A stretch of 64,000 nucleotides of DNA from Muribaculaceae bacterium (GTDB lineage Bacteria > Bacteroidota > Bacteroidia > Bacteroidales > Muribaculaceae), in assembly GCA_016290325.1 (NCBI GenBank), contig JAEETL010000002.1, positions 62,001-126,000 on the forward strand, written 5' to 3'. The notes under the pieces were generated by a model. The model had not been told where the DNA came from and ran no database searches. It saw only the letters and a program-made list of their open reading frames with translations. The position numbers were made by a program, and so were the translations under genes. This document shows, piece by piece, positions 44,023-53,135 of this stretch (the first letter of the stretch is position 1; every line of letters starts with the position of its first letter).

Positions 44023-45057
44023 ATGAAAGGAGTCTATATTTTCAATCCTGAGCATGACTTGGCGCTGGCGCATGGGGCGCACAATTACACCGCTCCGCCG
44101 TTTGCCCGCCAGTTCCGTCATGACATGCGGTTGCTGCCCGTCTGGGTAGCGACCGCTGGTTCCTATATCGCCATTCCTGACGATTGTCCGGTTGAAGAGG
44201 ATCGACGCTGGCTCTATGACCATCATTTAGATATTACACCCGTTCACTTCAGCAAAATAGCCGACTTGGGTCCATGCCGCATTCATCCATGGGGATGGGA
44301 TGCCGCTTTGCGCTATCGTTTGCTGCAAGCGGGAGTCTTGCCCGAATATCTCCCGACTGATGATGAATTGGACTGCATCAGGCGCTTGTCTCATCGTCGC
44401 ACAAGCATCACTGTGCATCAGGCCTTGGAGAACGCTTTTTCGCCCGGTCCCGTTGAATTAAAGACCATTGAGGATGTACGCGCGTTTATCAAGCAACATC
44501 CTGGTTGTTACCTCAAGATGCCGTGGTCGGGCAGCGGTAAGGGCATCTACCGCGTGATTGACCCTGAGGGCGATAATCACATGCCCCGCTGGATTGATGG
44601 AGCGCTGAAAAGACAAGGCTCGCTGCTGTGTGAGGTAGGGTTGGATAGGATTCAGGATTTTGCCATCGAGTGCATGTGCCGTGACGGCCACACCATGTTT
44701 ATGGGTTATTCGGTCTTTGACAGCGACTTCCATAGCCAGTTTGGATCGGGTAGGGTAGCCCCGATGGAGGAGCTGCACGAGCAGCTACTTGGCATGTATC
44801 CCGATCTTGACCCGGTAATTGGTCAAGTACTCATGGCCATAGATGAACTTATCGCGCCGCATTACAACGGACCGTTGGGCATTGACATGATGATGTATCG
44901 TGATGAGAACGGCAATATCGCTTTGAATCCCTGTGTGGAGGTCAACCTGCGTATGACGATGGGCATGGTCACCGTCGCCATGGGTAGCCGTCATGGCCTG
45001 CGAGGCAACTTCTCAATCACCGCCAACAAATCCGGTTTTTTTCTTAAATTATCTTAG
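44023..45057 (+). CDS. Uncharacterised ATP-grasp-like protein
   Basis: A 344-residue cytoplasmic protein not recognised as a named family. It opens with KGVYIFNPEHDLALA. The second half resembles ATP-grasp enzymes: a lysine/glycine loop YLKMPWSGSGKGIYRV, an acidic CEVGLDRIQDFAIEC strand, and a metal-site signature EVNLRMTMG close to the E-x-N-x-R motif. It would ligate a carboxylate to an amine or thiol using ATP. Substrate unknown. Its last 9 bases overlap the end of the convergent M15 peptidase gene. Related hypothetical proteins are probably present in other Bacteroidales, but this cannot be searched here. Confidence 0.72.
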   Translation: MKGVYIFNPEHDLALAHGAHNYTAPPFARQFRHDMRLLPVWVATAGSYIAIPDDCPVEEDRRWLYDHHLDITPVHFSKIADLGPCRIHPWGWDAALRYRLLQAGVLPEYLPTDDELDCIRRLSHRRTSITVHQALENAFSPGPVELKTIEDVRAFIKQHPGCYLKMPWSGSGKGIYRVIDPEGDNHMPRWIDGALKRQGSLLCEVGLDRIQDFAIECMCRDGHTMFMGYSVFDSDFHSQFGSGRVAPMEELHEQLLGMYPDLDPVIGQVLMAIDELIAPHYNGPLGIDMMMYRDENGNIALNPCVEVNLRMTMGMVTVAMGSRHGLRGNFSITANKSGFFLKLS

Positions 45058-46032
45058 CGCCTTAGCGTGAGGGTTTTCGATGTAGTAGGCGTAGTACTCG
45101 TCGAAGGTGATGTCCTCGTCGTGAACGCGTTTAGCTGTCTCCTTGCCCACGTAGCGCAAGTGCCACGGCTCGTAGTTGTAACCCATGACTTGTGCGTGTT
45201 TTTTGGGGTAACGCAGAATGAAGCCGTATTCATGGCAATGCTCCCGCATCCACACGCCCTCTTTGGATGTGTCAAAGGACCATCTCATGGGGTGTTGCAG
45301 CGACGTTACGTCGATAGCTAGGCCTGTCTGGTGCTCGCTACCACCAGGCCGAGCGGCATATCCCTTTTCGTTGCGCTTGTAAGTTCCTATTTGTTGCTTA
45401 TAGGAGCGATAAGCCGAATTGACCATCAGATGGGCATCGGTCTGTTTCTTGCATTCCTGTTGCATGGTCAAGAATGCCTGAACCACGGCGCCGAGCGCTC
45501 TTTGCTCCTCGTAGCAGTAAGTCCTCTGGAATGCCACCAGACTGTCTGGTTTGTAGTTTTCGTCAAGGTAATGGCGTCCATTGACCAGCATCAATTGACC
45601 CTTGCTGATGTCGCAGGGTACCGCGCTGGCTTCACGATCAAGGTCGTGCCCCACGTTGACAACAGCGACGATATCGTTGAGAGCGGTCAATGTTGTGTCT
45701 ATCTTGTGATAAGCAAGGTAGCGATCGAAGTTCTTAGCGATAAAATAACGCTCACTCAACAAGGGGTAGGCGATGGAGTCGTATTCGCCGCGCACAACGA
45801 ACGAGTCGGCCTGCTCGTCGCTCAACACAGCGGCGAGGGTACGGGCTTGGTCGATGGGGTAGCCCAAGCGGTAGATGCGGCACTCGTTGGTAAAGCTATA
45901 AGCAATGCCTTGGCAGCTCTTGAAAAGGACAAATAGCACAAACAGCGCGGCAATGGTGACGGGCACGGTGATCCACCGGTGGTCACTGTCAGTCCATTGC
46001 TTGATGAGTTGTTTGGCGCCTTGCAGGGTCAT
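45049..46032 (-). CDS. M15 family D-alanyl-D-alanine carboxypeptidase
   Basis: Membrane-anchored peptidase that trims D-Ala from peptidoglycan stem peptides. Start taken at ATG 46032 (MTLQGAKQ), 327 aa; the 47 earlier codons overlap msrA. A transmembrane helix spans about residues 22-40. The catalytic domain has SAYRSYKQQ, the zinc site SEHQTGLAIDV and a C-terminal EPWHLRYVG with a histidine ligand, as in VanY/DacB-type M15B enzymes. It follows msrA by 4 bp, so they are co-transcribed. It is convergent with and overlaps the ATP-grasp-like gene. Confidence 0.9.
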   Translation of the reverse strand: MTLQGAKQLIKQWTDSDHRWITVPVTIAALFVLFVLFKSCQGIAYSFTNECRIYRLGYPIDQARTLAAVLSDEQADSFVVRGEYDSIAYPLLSERYFIAKNFDRYLAYHKIDTTLTALNDIVAVVNVGHDLDREASAVPCDISKGQLMLVNGRHYLDENYKPDSLVAFQRTYCYEEQRALGAVVQAFLTMQQECKKQTDAHLMVNSAYRSYKQQIGTYKRNEKGYAARPGGSEHQTGLAIDVTSLQHPMRWSFDTSKEGVWMREHCHEYGFILRYPKKHAQVMGYNYEPWHLRYVGKETAKRVHDEDITFDEYYAYYIENPHAKALR

Positions 46033-46036
46033 GTGA

Positions 46037-46540
46037 TTATCGATTGGCTTTCTTGGCCATTTCAAACAGTTCCAGCGGCAGGTGGCAGTAGCCGTCAGGG
46101 TTCTTGTCGAGGTAGTCCTGGTGATATTCCTCGGCAGTGTAGAAATTCTTAAGCGGCAGCAACTCGACGGCAAGACGCACTTTCACCTCGGCCTGAACGC
46201 GGTTATACACCTCCTGCAATGTCGGCACGTCGGCCTCGTCGGTGTAGTAGATGCCCGTGCGGTATTGCGTTCCCTTGTCGTGCCCCTGCTGGTTGACGCT
46301 CACAGGGTCGATGGCCTTGAAATACATCTCGGTCAGGAACTTCAACGACACCTCATCAGGGTTAAAAGCGATGCGTACGGTCTCGGCAAAGCCCGTTTTG
46401 TCGGTGCAAACGTCTTGATAGGTGGGATTCTCGGTGTGCCCGTTGGCATAGCCTACCTCGGTTTCCTTCACACCCTTAATCATCTTGAAGTAATGTTCTG
46501 TACCCCAAAAACAACCTCCTGCAAAATAAATTTCCTTCAT
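46037..46540 (-). CDS. msrA: Peptide methionine-S-sulfoxide reductase
   Basis: Repairs methionine-S-sulfoxide in proteins. From ATG 46540 it is 167 aa, with catalytic C10 in FAGGCFWGTEHYF and the downstream GYANGHTENPTYQDVCTDKTGFAE signature. No MsrB domain is fused. Followed by the M15 peptidase gene. A -7 box lies 31 nt upstream (46571-46578), with the divergent TlpA-like gene beyond it. Confidence 0.95.
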   Translation of the reverse strand: MKEIYFAGGCFWGTEHYFKMIKGVKETEVGYANGHTENPTYQDVCTDKTGFAETVRIAFNPDEVSLKFLTEMYFKAIDPVSVNQQGHDKGTQYRTGIYYTDEADVPTLQEVYNRVQAEVKVRLAVELLPLKNFYTAEEYHQDYLDKNPDGYCHLPLELFEMAKKANR

Positions 46541-46570
46541 AGCTATCATCTAGTGAGTAAAGTTTGCTAC

Positions 46571-46578
46571 AAAGATAC
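46571..46578 (-). promoter_or_regulatory. -7 promoter box of the msrA operon
   Basis: Minus-strand TATCTTTG followed by TAGC, 30 nt before ATG 46540. Confidence 0.6.
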
Positions 46579-46641
46579 CACTTTTGCCAACGCTAGGCAA
46601 CATTCATAAGTAGATTATTTGCTCCATTGGGAAAACACTGC

Positions 46642-46649
46642 TATATTTG
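46642..46649 (+). promoter_or_regulatory. -7 promoter box for the TlpA-like gene
   Basis: TATATTTG followed by CAGC, 30 nt before ATG 46680. It is divergent from the msrA promoter. Confidence 0.6.
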
Positions 46650-46679
46650 CAGCTAGATAAAACCATTATTCATAACAAG

Positions 46680-47813
46680 ATGATGAAAAAATTGTTGATG
46701 GTCATGCTCGCGGGCATGATGACGATGGGCGCAATGGCCCAGGGGGGTAAATTCACAGTAAATAGCTCTTATAAGGGTCTGGGCGACTCGATTAAGGTCT
46801 TTCTTGTCGATGCCAGTGGTGAGATGCTGGTTCAGGAAACTCGTGCCATTGCAGGCGACAAGGTTGACATGACGTTTGACTTGGACAACGTGGCGACTCT
46901 TTATGTATTTGCCATTGAAAATGGTCAATTGAGTGTTGAAAATTCATTTTCCATTCCTGCTTTGCCCGGTGAATATGCGGTTATCGAGGGCGGAGGCGAC
47001 GATTACACCTATAGTGGCTCACAGTTCTATCGCGACTATTACGAAGCCTATAGTCTGGTCAAGGCTCCTCAAGAGGCGGCTCGTGCTTTTGTGAAGGAGT
47101 GCCAGAACAAGTTTAGTTTAGGAATCCCCGAGGAGGAGATCAATAAGGAGTATGAGGAAAAGTATCCCGCTCTGGAACAGGCCCTGGCCGATGCTGTTCT
47201 GGGCTATGTCAAGGCTCATCCCGATGCTGACGCATCGGCTATGCTGCTCTCTGATTTAGGCACTGACGACGAGCACATCAAGGAGGGTGCAGCGTTGCTG
47301 ACCGAGCGTGCCCGTAACAGCGTCGCAGCCAACATGTATAAGGGCATCCTTTCAGCTATCGAGATGGAAAAAGCCAATCAGGAAATCCAAGAGGGACTTG
47401 AGGGCAATTTGGCACCCGACTTCACGCTCAACGACATTAACGACAAGCCGCTGGCCCTGAGTTCGCTGCGTGGCAAGTGGGTGATCATAGACTTCTGGGG
47501 CTCGTGGTGCGGTTGGTGCATCAAGGGCTTCCCTATGATGAAGGAATACTACGCCAAGTATAACGACAAGATGGAAATCCTGGGCGTGGACTGCAACGAC
47601 ACGGTCGAGAAGTGGAAAAACGCTGTTGCCAAGCACGAATTACCCTGGTTGCACGTGTATTGTGACTCGAAAAAGGGTGACAACCCGTTGGTACTCTATG
47701 GCGTGCAAGGTTTCCCCACCAAGGTTGTTGTGAATCCCGAGGGCAAGATTGCCAAGATTATTGTCGGTGAGGATCCCGCTTTCTATGACTACCTCGACGA
47801 GGTTATGAAATAG
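46680..47813 (+). CDS. Exported TlpA/thioredoxin-family disulfide protein
   Basis: A 377-residue exported oxidoreductase. Signal peptide ends MGAMAQ (about residue 20). The N-terminal two-thirds is a DUF4369-like/helical region; residues from about 240 form the thioredoxin domain (LAPDFTLNDINDKPLALSSL, WGSWCGWCIKGFPMM with CGWC, and GFPTKVVVNPEGKI). This arrangement is common in Bacteroidota. It likely keeps periplasmic or outer-surface thiols reduced. trxB lies 53 bp downstream. The start uses ATG 46680; ATG 46683 is also possible. Confidence 0.88.
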   Translation: MMKKLLMVMLAGMMTMGAMAQGGKFTVNSSYKGLGDSIKVFLVDASGEMLVQETRAIAGDKVDMTFDLDNVATLYVFAIENGQLSVENSFSIPALPGEYAVIEGGGDDYTYSGSQFYRDYYEAYSLVKAPQEAARAFVKECQNKFSLGIPEEEINKEYEEKYPALEQALADAVLGYVKAHPDADASAMLLSDLGTDDEHIKEGAALLTERARNSVAANMYKGILSAIEMEKANQEIQEGLEGNLAPDFTLNDINDKPLALSSLRGKWVIIDFWGSWCGWCIKGFPMMKEYYAKYNDKMEILGVDCNDTVEKWKNAVAKHELPWLHVYCDSKKGDNPLVLYGVQGFPTKVVVNPEGKIAKIIVGEDPAFYDYLDEVMK

Positions 47814-47866
47814 TTAAAAGTTAATAGAGAATAATTGACTTAGCAACAAATAATTGAAAATAGAAT

Positions 47867-48793
47867 ATGACTCACACTCAATGTTTAATTATCGGTTCCG
47901 GTCCTGCCGGATATACCGCAGCGATTTATCTTGTGCGCTCGGCCATCGACTGCCTGCTCATCGAGGGCTTGCAGGTGGGCGGCCAGCTCACACAAACGAC
48001 CACCATCGAGAATTTTCCGGGTTTCCCCGACGGCATTGATGGCTATCAGCTGATGGAGAACATGCGTCAGCAGGCAGTGAACTTGGGAGCGAAGATGAAA
48101 TCGGGCCTCGTGGCAGGCATCGACATGAGTCAGCGCCCGTTTGTGGTGACTCTTGACGGTGGCGAGCAACTCACGGCCGACACCGTGATTGTCGCCACTG
48201 GCGCCACGGCTAAGTATCTGGGCTTGCCCGACGAGACGAAATATGCTGGACAGGGTGTTTCGGCATGTGCTACCTGTGACGGCTTCTTTTACCGCAAGAA
48301 GGTCGTGGCTGTTGTGGGTGGCGGTGACACCGCCTGTGAGGAGGCCGATTACCTGAGCCACCTCGCCAACAAGGTTTACCTCATCGTGCGCAAGGACTAC
48401 CTGCGCGCCAGCGAGGCCATGCAGCAGCGCGTTAAGGACAATGAGAAAATCGAAATCCTGTTCAACACCAACACTGTTGGCTTGTTTGGCGAGAATGGGG
48501 TAGAGGGAGCACATCTGGTGCGTTTCAAGGGCACAGACAAGGAGGAACTGTTTGACATCGCCATTGATGGTTTCTTCCTGGCCATTGGCCATCGTCCTAA
48601 CACCGAGTTCCTAGGTGGACAGATTGACCTTGACGAACAAGGCTACATCAAGCTCACGGGGCACAACACCGCCACCAACATCGAGGGCGTGTTTGCTGCC
48701 GGTGACGTAGCCGACCCACACTACCGCCAGGCTATCGTTGCCGCTGCCGGAGGCTGTCGTGCTGCCATCGATGTGAAGCAGTACCTGTCCTAA
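47867..48793 (+). CDS. trxB: Thioredoxin-disulfide reductase
   Basis: NADPH-dependent FAD enzyme that reduces thioredoxin. 308 aa. FAD site IIGSGPAGYTAAIY, NADPH site VVGGGDTACEEADY, redox pair C134/C137 in SACATCDGFF, and the C-terminal FAAGDVADPHYRQAIVAAAGG. Complete. It is between a TlpA-like gene and a DUF3784 membrane gene. Confidence 0.96.
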   Translation: MTHTQCLIIGSGPAGYTAAIYLVRSAIDCLLIEGLQVGGQLTQTTTIENFPGFPDGIDGYQLMENMRQQAVNLGAKMKSGLVAGIDMSQRPFVVTLDGGEQLTADTVIVATGATAKYLGLPDETKYAGQGVSACATCDGFFYRKKVVAVVGGGDTACEEADYLSHLANKVYLIVRKDYLRASEAMQQRVKDNEKIEILFNTNTVGLFGENGVEGAHLVRFKGTDKEELFDIAIDGFFLAIGHRPNTEFLGGQIDLDEQGYIKLTGHNTATNIEGVFAAGDVADPHYRQAIVAAAGGCRAAIDVKQYLS

Positions 48794-48806
48794 ATAAAAC
48801 CAGTGT

Positions 48807-49121
48807 ATGGACACGGTTCAGATTATCATTCTTTCGGTGATTAGCTTGATGCTGGTCCTGCTGGCCGTGGTTATCTTGACGGGCAAGGGTGATGGGTTTA
48901 TTGCTGGCTACAATACAGCAAAAGAAGAAGAGCGTAAGCAGTTCAACATGAAACGATTGAGGGCGGTTGTTGCCGTGATGATATTGTTTACTGTGGCATT
49001 TGTCTGGTTTGCGGCTCTGATTGATGACACTGTAGCCATTTTGCTGGGAGTACTGCCGGTCCTGTTAATCGGCTACTTTGCCGGTATCGTTATTGCCAAC
49101 ACCTGGTGTAAGAAGAAATAG
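48807..49121 (+). CDS. DUF3784 family small membrane protein
   Basis: A 104-residue protein with three predicted membrane helices (about residues 5-22, 49-68, 75-95) and the DUF3784 signature GKGDGFIAGYNTAKEEERKQF between the first two. Function unknown; the family is frequent in Firmicutes and Bacteroidota. It is 13 bp after trxB and probably in the same transcript. A hairpin near 49195-49224 (CAAGTGGGC/GCTCACTTG) may end the operon. Confidence 0.85.
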   Translation: MDTVQIIILSVISLMLVLLAVVILTGKGDGFIAGYNTAKEEERKQFNMKRLRAVVAVMILFTVAFVWFAALIDDTVAILLGVLPVLLIGYFAGIVIANTWCKKK

Positions 49122-49194
49122 GGAAAAAGAAGGACAATTATTGGGATTTTATTTCCTGTTGGCATCTCTGTCAGTCGGAATTACTTTAAATAAT

Positions 49195-49224
49195 CAAGTG
49201 GGCGTCTTTTTGGGGGCTCACTTG
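49195..49224 (+). terminator. Weak hairpin after the trxB-DUF3784 operon
   Basis: CAAGTGGGC pairs with GCTCACTTG (one G-T pair) and contains an internal T-run. There is no clear T-tail after the stem, so confidence is low. Confidence 0.35.
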
Positions 49225-49244
49225 TCTATATTTGGCTGTTTTTG

Positions 49245-49252
49245 TATTTTTG
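49245..49252 (+). promoter_or_regulatory. -7 promoter box for the dockerin-tailed protein gene
   Basis: TATTTTTG followed by CAAC, 43 nt before ATG 49296. Confidence 0.55.
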
Positions 49253-49295
49253 CAACAGATTTATTAGTATTTATTCTTCTTAAAAAAGTTTGTTT

Positions 49296-50222
49296 ATGAT
49301 GAAGAAACTGACTCTATTATTTGCTGCTGTTGTAGCGATTGGATTTAGTGCGATCGCACAGGAAGTTAACATTGGCTATATTGAGGTAGGAGATTTTGAC
49401 AATGCTACCGAAGTTTACGACGGTTCCTATTTTGATATGGCTCCCACTAACTTTTATCTGGCCCATACCGGCGTACAGATGATTTATACTCCTGAAGTGC
49501 TGGCTGATTTAGAGGGAAAAGACAATGTGAAGATCACGGGTCTGAACTTCAAGTTCAACAATGCTGGCGCATGGGAAGAAATCACTCGCAACGTGAAGAT
49601 TTATATTCAGGCGATTGACGAAACCGATTTTGCGGTGATTAAGGGAATCAAGCAATTTTTCTACTTTGACGGCTTGGCTTTGGAGGATCAGGTGTATATC
49701 GAGATGCTGGAATGCTTTGGCGATGATGCCGAGATGCCCTTCTCGCTGATGGACTCGCCAGTAGCCTTTACACCCGGCAAGAGCCTGTTGTTGACAATGG
49801 TTTTTGACGCTGAGGACAATGATAACTGCACCATCGGCAGTGCCTATGCACCGTTCTATACTTCAGGCATGGGTCGTGGCAAGGCCATGCTTTATACCGA
49901 CAACTGGACGAGTTTTGTGGACTATGCCCAAGGTGAGGACTTCCCTGATGCAACCGCCATGCTGGGCTGTGGCACCAATGTAGAACTGCCCGTGACCCGT
50001 ATCGAGTACACTTACACCGAGGGCGGATCGACCGACTCCCGTGGTGATGTGAACAACGATGGCGATGTCAATATCGCTGACGTGACGGCGTTGATTGATT
50101 ACCTATTGAGCGGTGATGACAGCAGTATAGTTTTGGCCAACACCGACTGCAACGATGATGGTATCACTAACATTGCCGATGTCACCGCCCTGATCGATTA
50201 CCTGCTGAGTGGAGCTTGGTAA
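49296..50222 (+). CDS. Secreted protein with double dockerin-like C-terminus
   Basis: A 308-residue exported protein of unknown function. Signal peptide of about 22 residues (GFSAIAQ). The N-terminal ligand-like domain is beta-rich (YIEVGDFDNATEVYDGSYFD, NVKITGLNFKFN). The end carries two EF-hand-like dockerin repeats (GDVNNDGDVNIADVTALIDY and DCNDDGITNIADVTALIDYL), calcium loops DxNxDGxxx-type. This tail type recurs in the pseudogene at 8205 and the M6 protease at 56980. It starts at ATG 49296; the TTG upstream is excluded. Confidence 0.82.
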   Translation: MMKKLTLLFAAVVAIGFSAIAQEVNIGYIEVGDFDNATEVYDGSYFDMAPTNFYLAHTGVQMIYTPEVLADLEGKDNVKITGLNFKFNNAGAWEEITRNVKIYIQAIDETDFAVIKGIKQFFYFDGLALEDQVYIEMLECFGDDAEMPFSLMDSPVAFTPGKSLLLTMVFDAEDNDNCTIGSAYAPFYTSGMGRGKAMLYTDNWTSFVDYAQGEDFPDATAMLGCGTNVELPVTRIEYTYTEGGSTDSRGDVNNDGDVNIADVTALIDYLLSGDDSSIVLANTDCNDDGITNIADVTALIDYLLSGAW

Positions 50223-50244
50223 TTCAAACTGGAAAAAATAAAAT

Positions 50245-50297
50245 ACTGGGAATTGTGAACCCGCCGTTGAGGGCCATAATTCCCAGTAATCTTTTTC
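50245..50297. terminator. Bidirectional terminator between the dockerin-tailed gene and capA-like gene
   Basis: ACTGGGAATT (50245-50254) pairs with AATTCCCAGT (50278-50287), with T-rich tails on both strands, for convergent genes. Confidence 0.8.
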
Positions 50298-50309
50298 TTA
50301 AACCTATGG

Positions 50310-51371
50310 TTATTGTTCACAGGGGACGCCCTTGTTGTTGCTGGTGACCAGGTTGTGGGTTCGAGACATAAAGCGGTCGAACTCACCTTTTGAGTCAGCA
50401 CGCAACAGGTCGGGTCGTGATTCGGGTATAAGGACGTAGTTCTCGCCGTTGGACCGCGGCTTTTGTACAAAGAATAGTTTATAACGCGGTTCGACAATAA
50501 CTGCGTGCCCGTTTTCCATCCTAAGCGAGACTTTCACCATGGCGCCGCCTCGAGTGTCGATGTCGCTCTGGTTGCTGATGAAGTTGCCCATGCTATAGAC
50601 GAGCAGCACGTTTTTGTCATATTCCTTGCTATATCTCACCTCCATTGGCTCTACGACATGAGGATGCCCGCCGATGATGAGGTCAACGCCTTGAGCCACC
50701 AGGAATTCGGCAAGCGTGCGCTGCTCGGCAACGGGCTTGAGCTGATACTCGATGCCCCAGTGCAGATTGACGCAGATGGCGTGAGCTCCACGCTCACGTG
50801 CGGTGGCAATGTCATTAGCAATGCGTTGTTGGTCAATGAAATCAACAATCACGTCACCCTGAATGGGAATACCGTTGGTGCCATAAGTATAGTCAAGAAA
50901 GGTGATTTTCATGCCTTTTACATTGACGATGAGGGGAATTGTGCGGTCGCGTTCTTTCTGGTCGCGATAGGTGCCGATGTGGGGAATTCCTAGCGAGTCC
51001 AATGTTTGGCACGTGCGCACCAAGCCCTTGTCACGGCGGTCCAGGCAGTGGTTGTTAGCAGTGAGAAAGAGGTCAAAGCCCACATCGCGCAACTGCCTGG
51101 CATAGCTGTCAGGAGCGCTAAAACAGGGATAACCCGTGTAGGGCTTGCCGCCTAGCGGACACTCCAGGTTAACAACGGCGAGGTCGGCCCAATTGATGTC
51201 ATCCACAAGATGCTGGAAACACTGGCTGTAGTCATAGGTTCCGTCAGCCTGCCGCGCCGCCGTGATCTGCGGCGCGTGCTGCATGGCATCACCTACAAAC
51301 GCCAGATTGACCGTGTTGTTGCTCTGAAGCAACGACACGATTGACAGCATCAATATGGAGAGCAATTTCAT
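50310..51371 (-). CDS. CapA/PgsA family metallophosphatase-like protein
   Basis: A 353-residue exported protein (signal residues 1-20). Fold motifs of the CapA/poly-gamma-glutamate family and calcineurin-like phosphatases: LAFVGDAMQHAPQI, DLAVVNLECPLGGKPY, FLTANNHCLDRRD, GAHAICVNLHWGIEY and GGHPHVVEPME. True function in non-capsulated bacteria is unknown. It is 2 bp after ffh, so co-transcribed. Confidence 0.85.
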   Translation of the reverse strand: MKLLSILMLSIVSLLQSNNTVNLAFVGDAMQHAPQITAARQADGTYDYSQCFQHLVDDINWADLAVVNLECPLGGKPYTGYPCFSAPDSYARQLRDVGFDLFLTANNHCLDRRDKGLVRTCQTLDSLGIPHIGTYRDQKERDRTIPLIVNVKGMKITFLDYTYGTNGIPIQGDVIVDFIDQQRIANDIATARERGAHAICVNLHWGIEYQLKPVAEQRTLAEFLVAQGVDLIIGGHPHVVEPMEVRYSKEYDKNVLLVYSMGNFISNQSDIDTRGGAMVKVSLRMENGHAVIVEPRYKLFFVQKPRSNGENYVLIPESRPDLLRADSKGEFDRFMSRTHNLVTSNNKGVPCEQ

Positions 51372-51373
51372 GT

Positions 51374-52723
51374 TTACTTGTTACGTTTGGCAGCCTTGGC
51401 TTGTGCCTTGGCGTTGCGCATCATCTGCATGGGGTTGGTCGAAACCTGATGCATCACCTTGCGCATCGACAGGAACTGCTTCAACAGTCGGTTTACCTCC
51501 TCAACACTGGTTCCACTACCAGCGGCGATGCGCTTGCGGCGGCTAGCGTCGATGATGTCGGGATTAGAACGCTCTTGAGGGGTCATCGAGCCGATGATGG
51601 CTTCCACGCCCTTGAACGCGTCGTCGGGGATATCAATGTCCTTGATGGCTTTGCCTACTCCAGGAATCATAGATGCCAGGCTCTTGAGGTTACCCATCTT
51701 CTTGATTTGCTTGATTTGCTTGATGAAGTCGTCAAAGTCAAACTTGTTCTGCTTGATTTTCTTCTCCAGCTTTTCGGCCTCTTCCTCGTCATATTGCTGC
51801 TGCATGCGGTCCACAAACGACACGATATCGCCCATGCCCAGGATACGGTCGGCCATACCTGCGGGACGGAAGGGGTCAAGGTCGGTCATCTTCTCACCGA
51901 TACCAACAAACTTGATGGGTTTGTCGACCACGGCACGGATTGACAGGGCGGCACCACCACGGGTGTCACCATCGAGCTTGGTGAGGACAACGCCGTCAAA
52001 ATCCAGTCGCTCATTGAAAGCCTTGGCGGTATTCACGGCATCTTGACCAGTCATCGAGTCCACGACAAACAGGGTCTCGTTGGGGTGGATGGCATCCTTG
52101 ATGGCCTTGATCTCGACCATCATGGCCTCGTCAACGGCGAGGCGGCCGGCGGTATCGACAATCACCAGGTCCTGGCCGTCACGCTTGGCCTGCTCGATAG
52201 CGTGCAGTGCGATCTGCACGGGATCTTTGCTCTCGGGCTCACTATAAACGGGCACGTCAATCTGCTCGGCGATAGTCTTCAACTGATCGATAGCGGCGGG
52301 GCGGTAAACGTCACAGGCTACGAGCAGCGGTTTACGTTTTTCCTTGCCGTTTTTAAGACGGTTGGCGAGTTTACCCGTGAATGTGGTCTTACCGGAACCT
52401 TGCAGACCTGACATCAGGATGATGGCAGGATTTCCCTCGATGCTGAAAGTCGCTTCCTCGCCTCCCATGAGCTGGGCCAACTCGTCGTGGACGATTTTGA
52501 CCATCAACTGGCTGGGGTTCACGGCGTTAATGACATTCTGGCCCAATGCTTTGGCCTTGACGTCATCGACAAACTTCTTGGCGACAGGATAGCTGACGTC
52601 GGCATCTACAAGCGCACGACGCACTTCCTTTAGGGTTGATGCTACATTGATTTCGGTAATGCGGCCTTGTCCTTTCAGGACTTTAAATGATCGTTCAAGT
52701 TTCTCTGATAAATTTTCAAACAT
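51374..52723 (-). CDS. ffh: Signal recognition particle GTPase Ffh
   Basis: Targets nascent membrane proteins to FtsY/SecYEG. 449 aa, normal. N domain, then GTPase with G1 MSGLQGSGKTTFTGKLA, G2/G3 DTAGRLAVDEAMM, G4 LTKLDGDTRGGAALS, followed by the M domain with many methionines (MRKVMHQVSTNPMQMM) for signal-peptide and 4.5S RNA binding. Complete. Confidence 0.97.
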   Translation of the reverse strand: MFENLSEKLERSFKVLKGQGRITEINVASTLKEVRRALVDADVSYPVAKKFVDDVKAKALGQNVINAVNPSQLMVKIVHDELAQLMGGEEATFSIEGNPAIILMSGLQGSGKTTFTGKLANRLKNGKEKRKPLLVACDVYRPAAIDQLKTIAEQIDVPVYSEPESKDPVQIALHAIEQAKRDGQDLVIVDTAGRLAVDEAMMVEIKAIKDAIHPNETLFVVDSMTGQDAVNTAKAFNERLDFDGVVLTKLDGDTRGGAALSIRAVVDKPIKFVGIGEKMTDLDPFRPAGMADRILGMGDIVSFVDRMQQQYDEEEAEKLEKKIKQNKFDFDDFIKQIKQIKKMGNLKSLASMIPGVGKAIKDIDIPDDAFKGVEAIIGSMTPQERSNPDIIDASRRKRIAAGSGTSVEEVNRLLKQFLSMRKVMHQVSTNPMQMMRNAKAQAKAAKRNK

Positions 52724-52790
52724 ATTGTGATTGAGGTTTTTATGATAGCGTTGTAAACATCCCGGGGTGGAGTGGGAATGCTAAAATATA

Positions 52791-53135
52791 TTATTTCTTC
52801 TTGATGAGGCGGTTGGTTGCCGTGTCGGGGAAGACGACTTGAGGTTTGAACTCGCGGCCCTCCTCAGGAGTAACGATGGCATAAGCCATAATGATGACGA
52901 TGTCACCTACCTCGACCTTGCGCGCTGCGGCGCCATTCAGGCAAATCGTGCCGCTGCCTCGCTCGCCGGCAATGGTATAGGTATCAAGTCTTTCGCCGTT
53001 ATTCACATCAACGATATACACGCGCTCGCCCTCGATGATGCCAGCAGCATCCATGAGGTCCTGGTCGATGGTGATGCTACCAATGTAGTTCAGGTTGGCA
53101 TCGGTCACCGTAACGCGGTGAATCTTTGATTTCAT
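52791..53135 (-). CDS. panD: Aspartate 1-decarboxylase proenzyme
   Basis: Makes beta-alanine for pantothenate. From ATG 53135 it is 114 aa. The self-cleavage site G24-S25 lies in [10 protein letters not shown], giving the pyruvoyl enzyme; the downstream [18 protein letters not shown] and [15 protein letters not shown] are typical. It follows panC by 95 bp in the same direction and both belong to CoA/pantothenate synthesis with coaW (14783). Confidence 0.94.
   Translation of the reverse strand: MKSKIHRVTVTDANLNYIGSITIDQDLMDAAGIIEGERVYIVDVNNGERLDTYTIAGERGSGTICLNGAAARKVEVGDIVIIMAYAIVTPEEGREFKPQVVFPDTATNRLIKKK

Noticed and set aside
49296-50222. Cellulosome interpretation of the dockerin-like tails
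   Set aside because: No cohesin or scaffoldin is in the window, and such repeats occur on many non-cellulolytic Bacteroidota secreted proteins.
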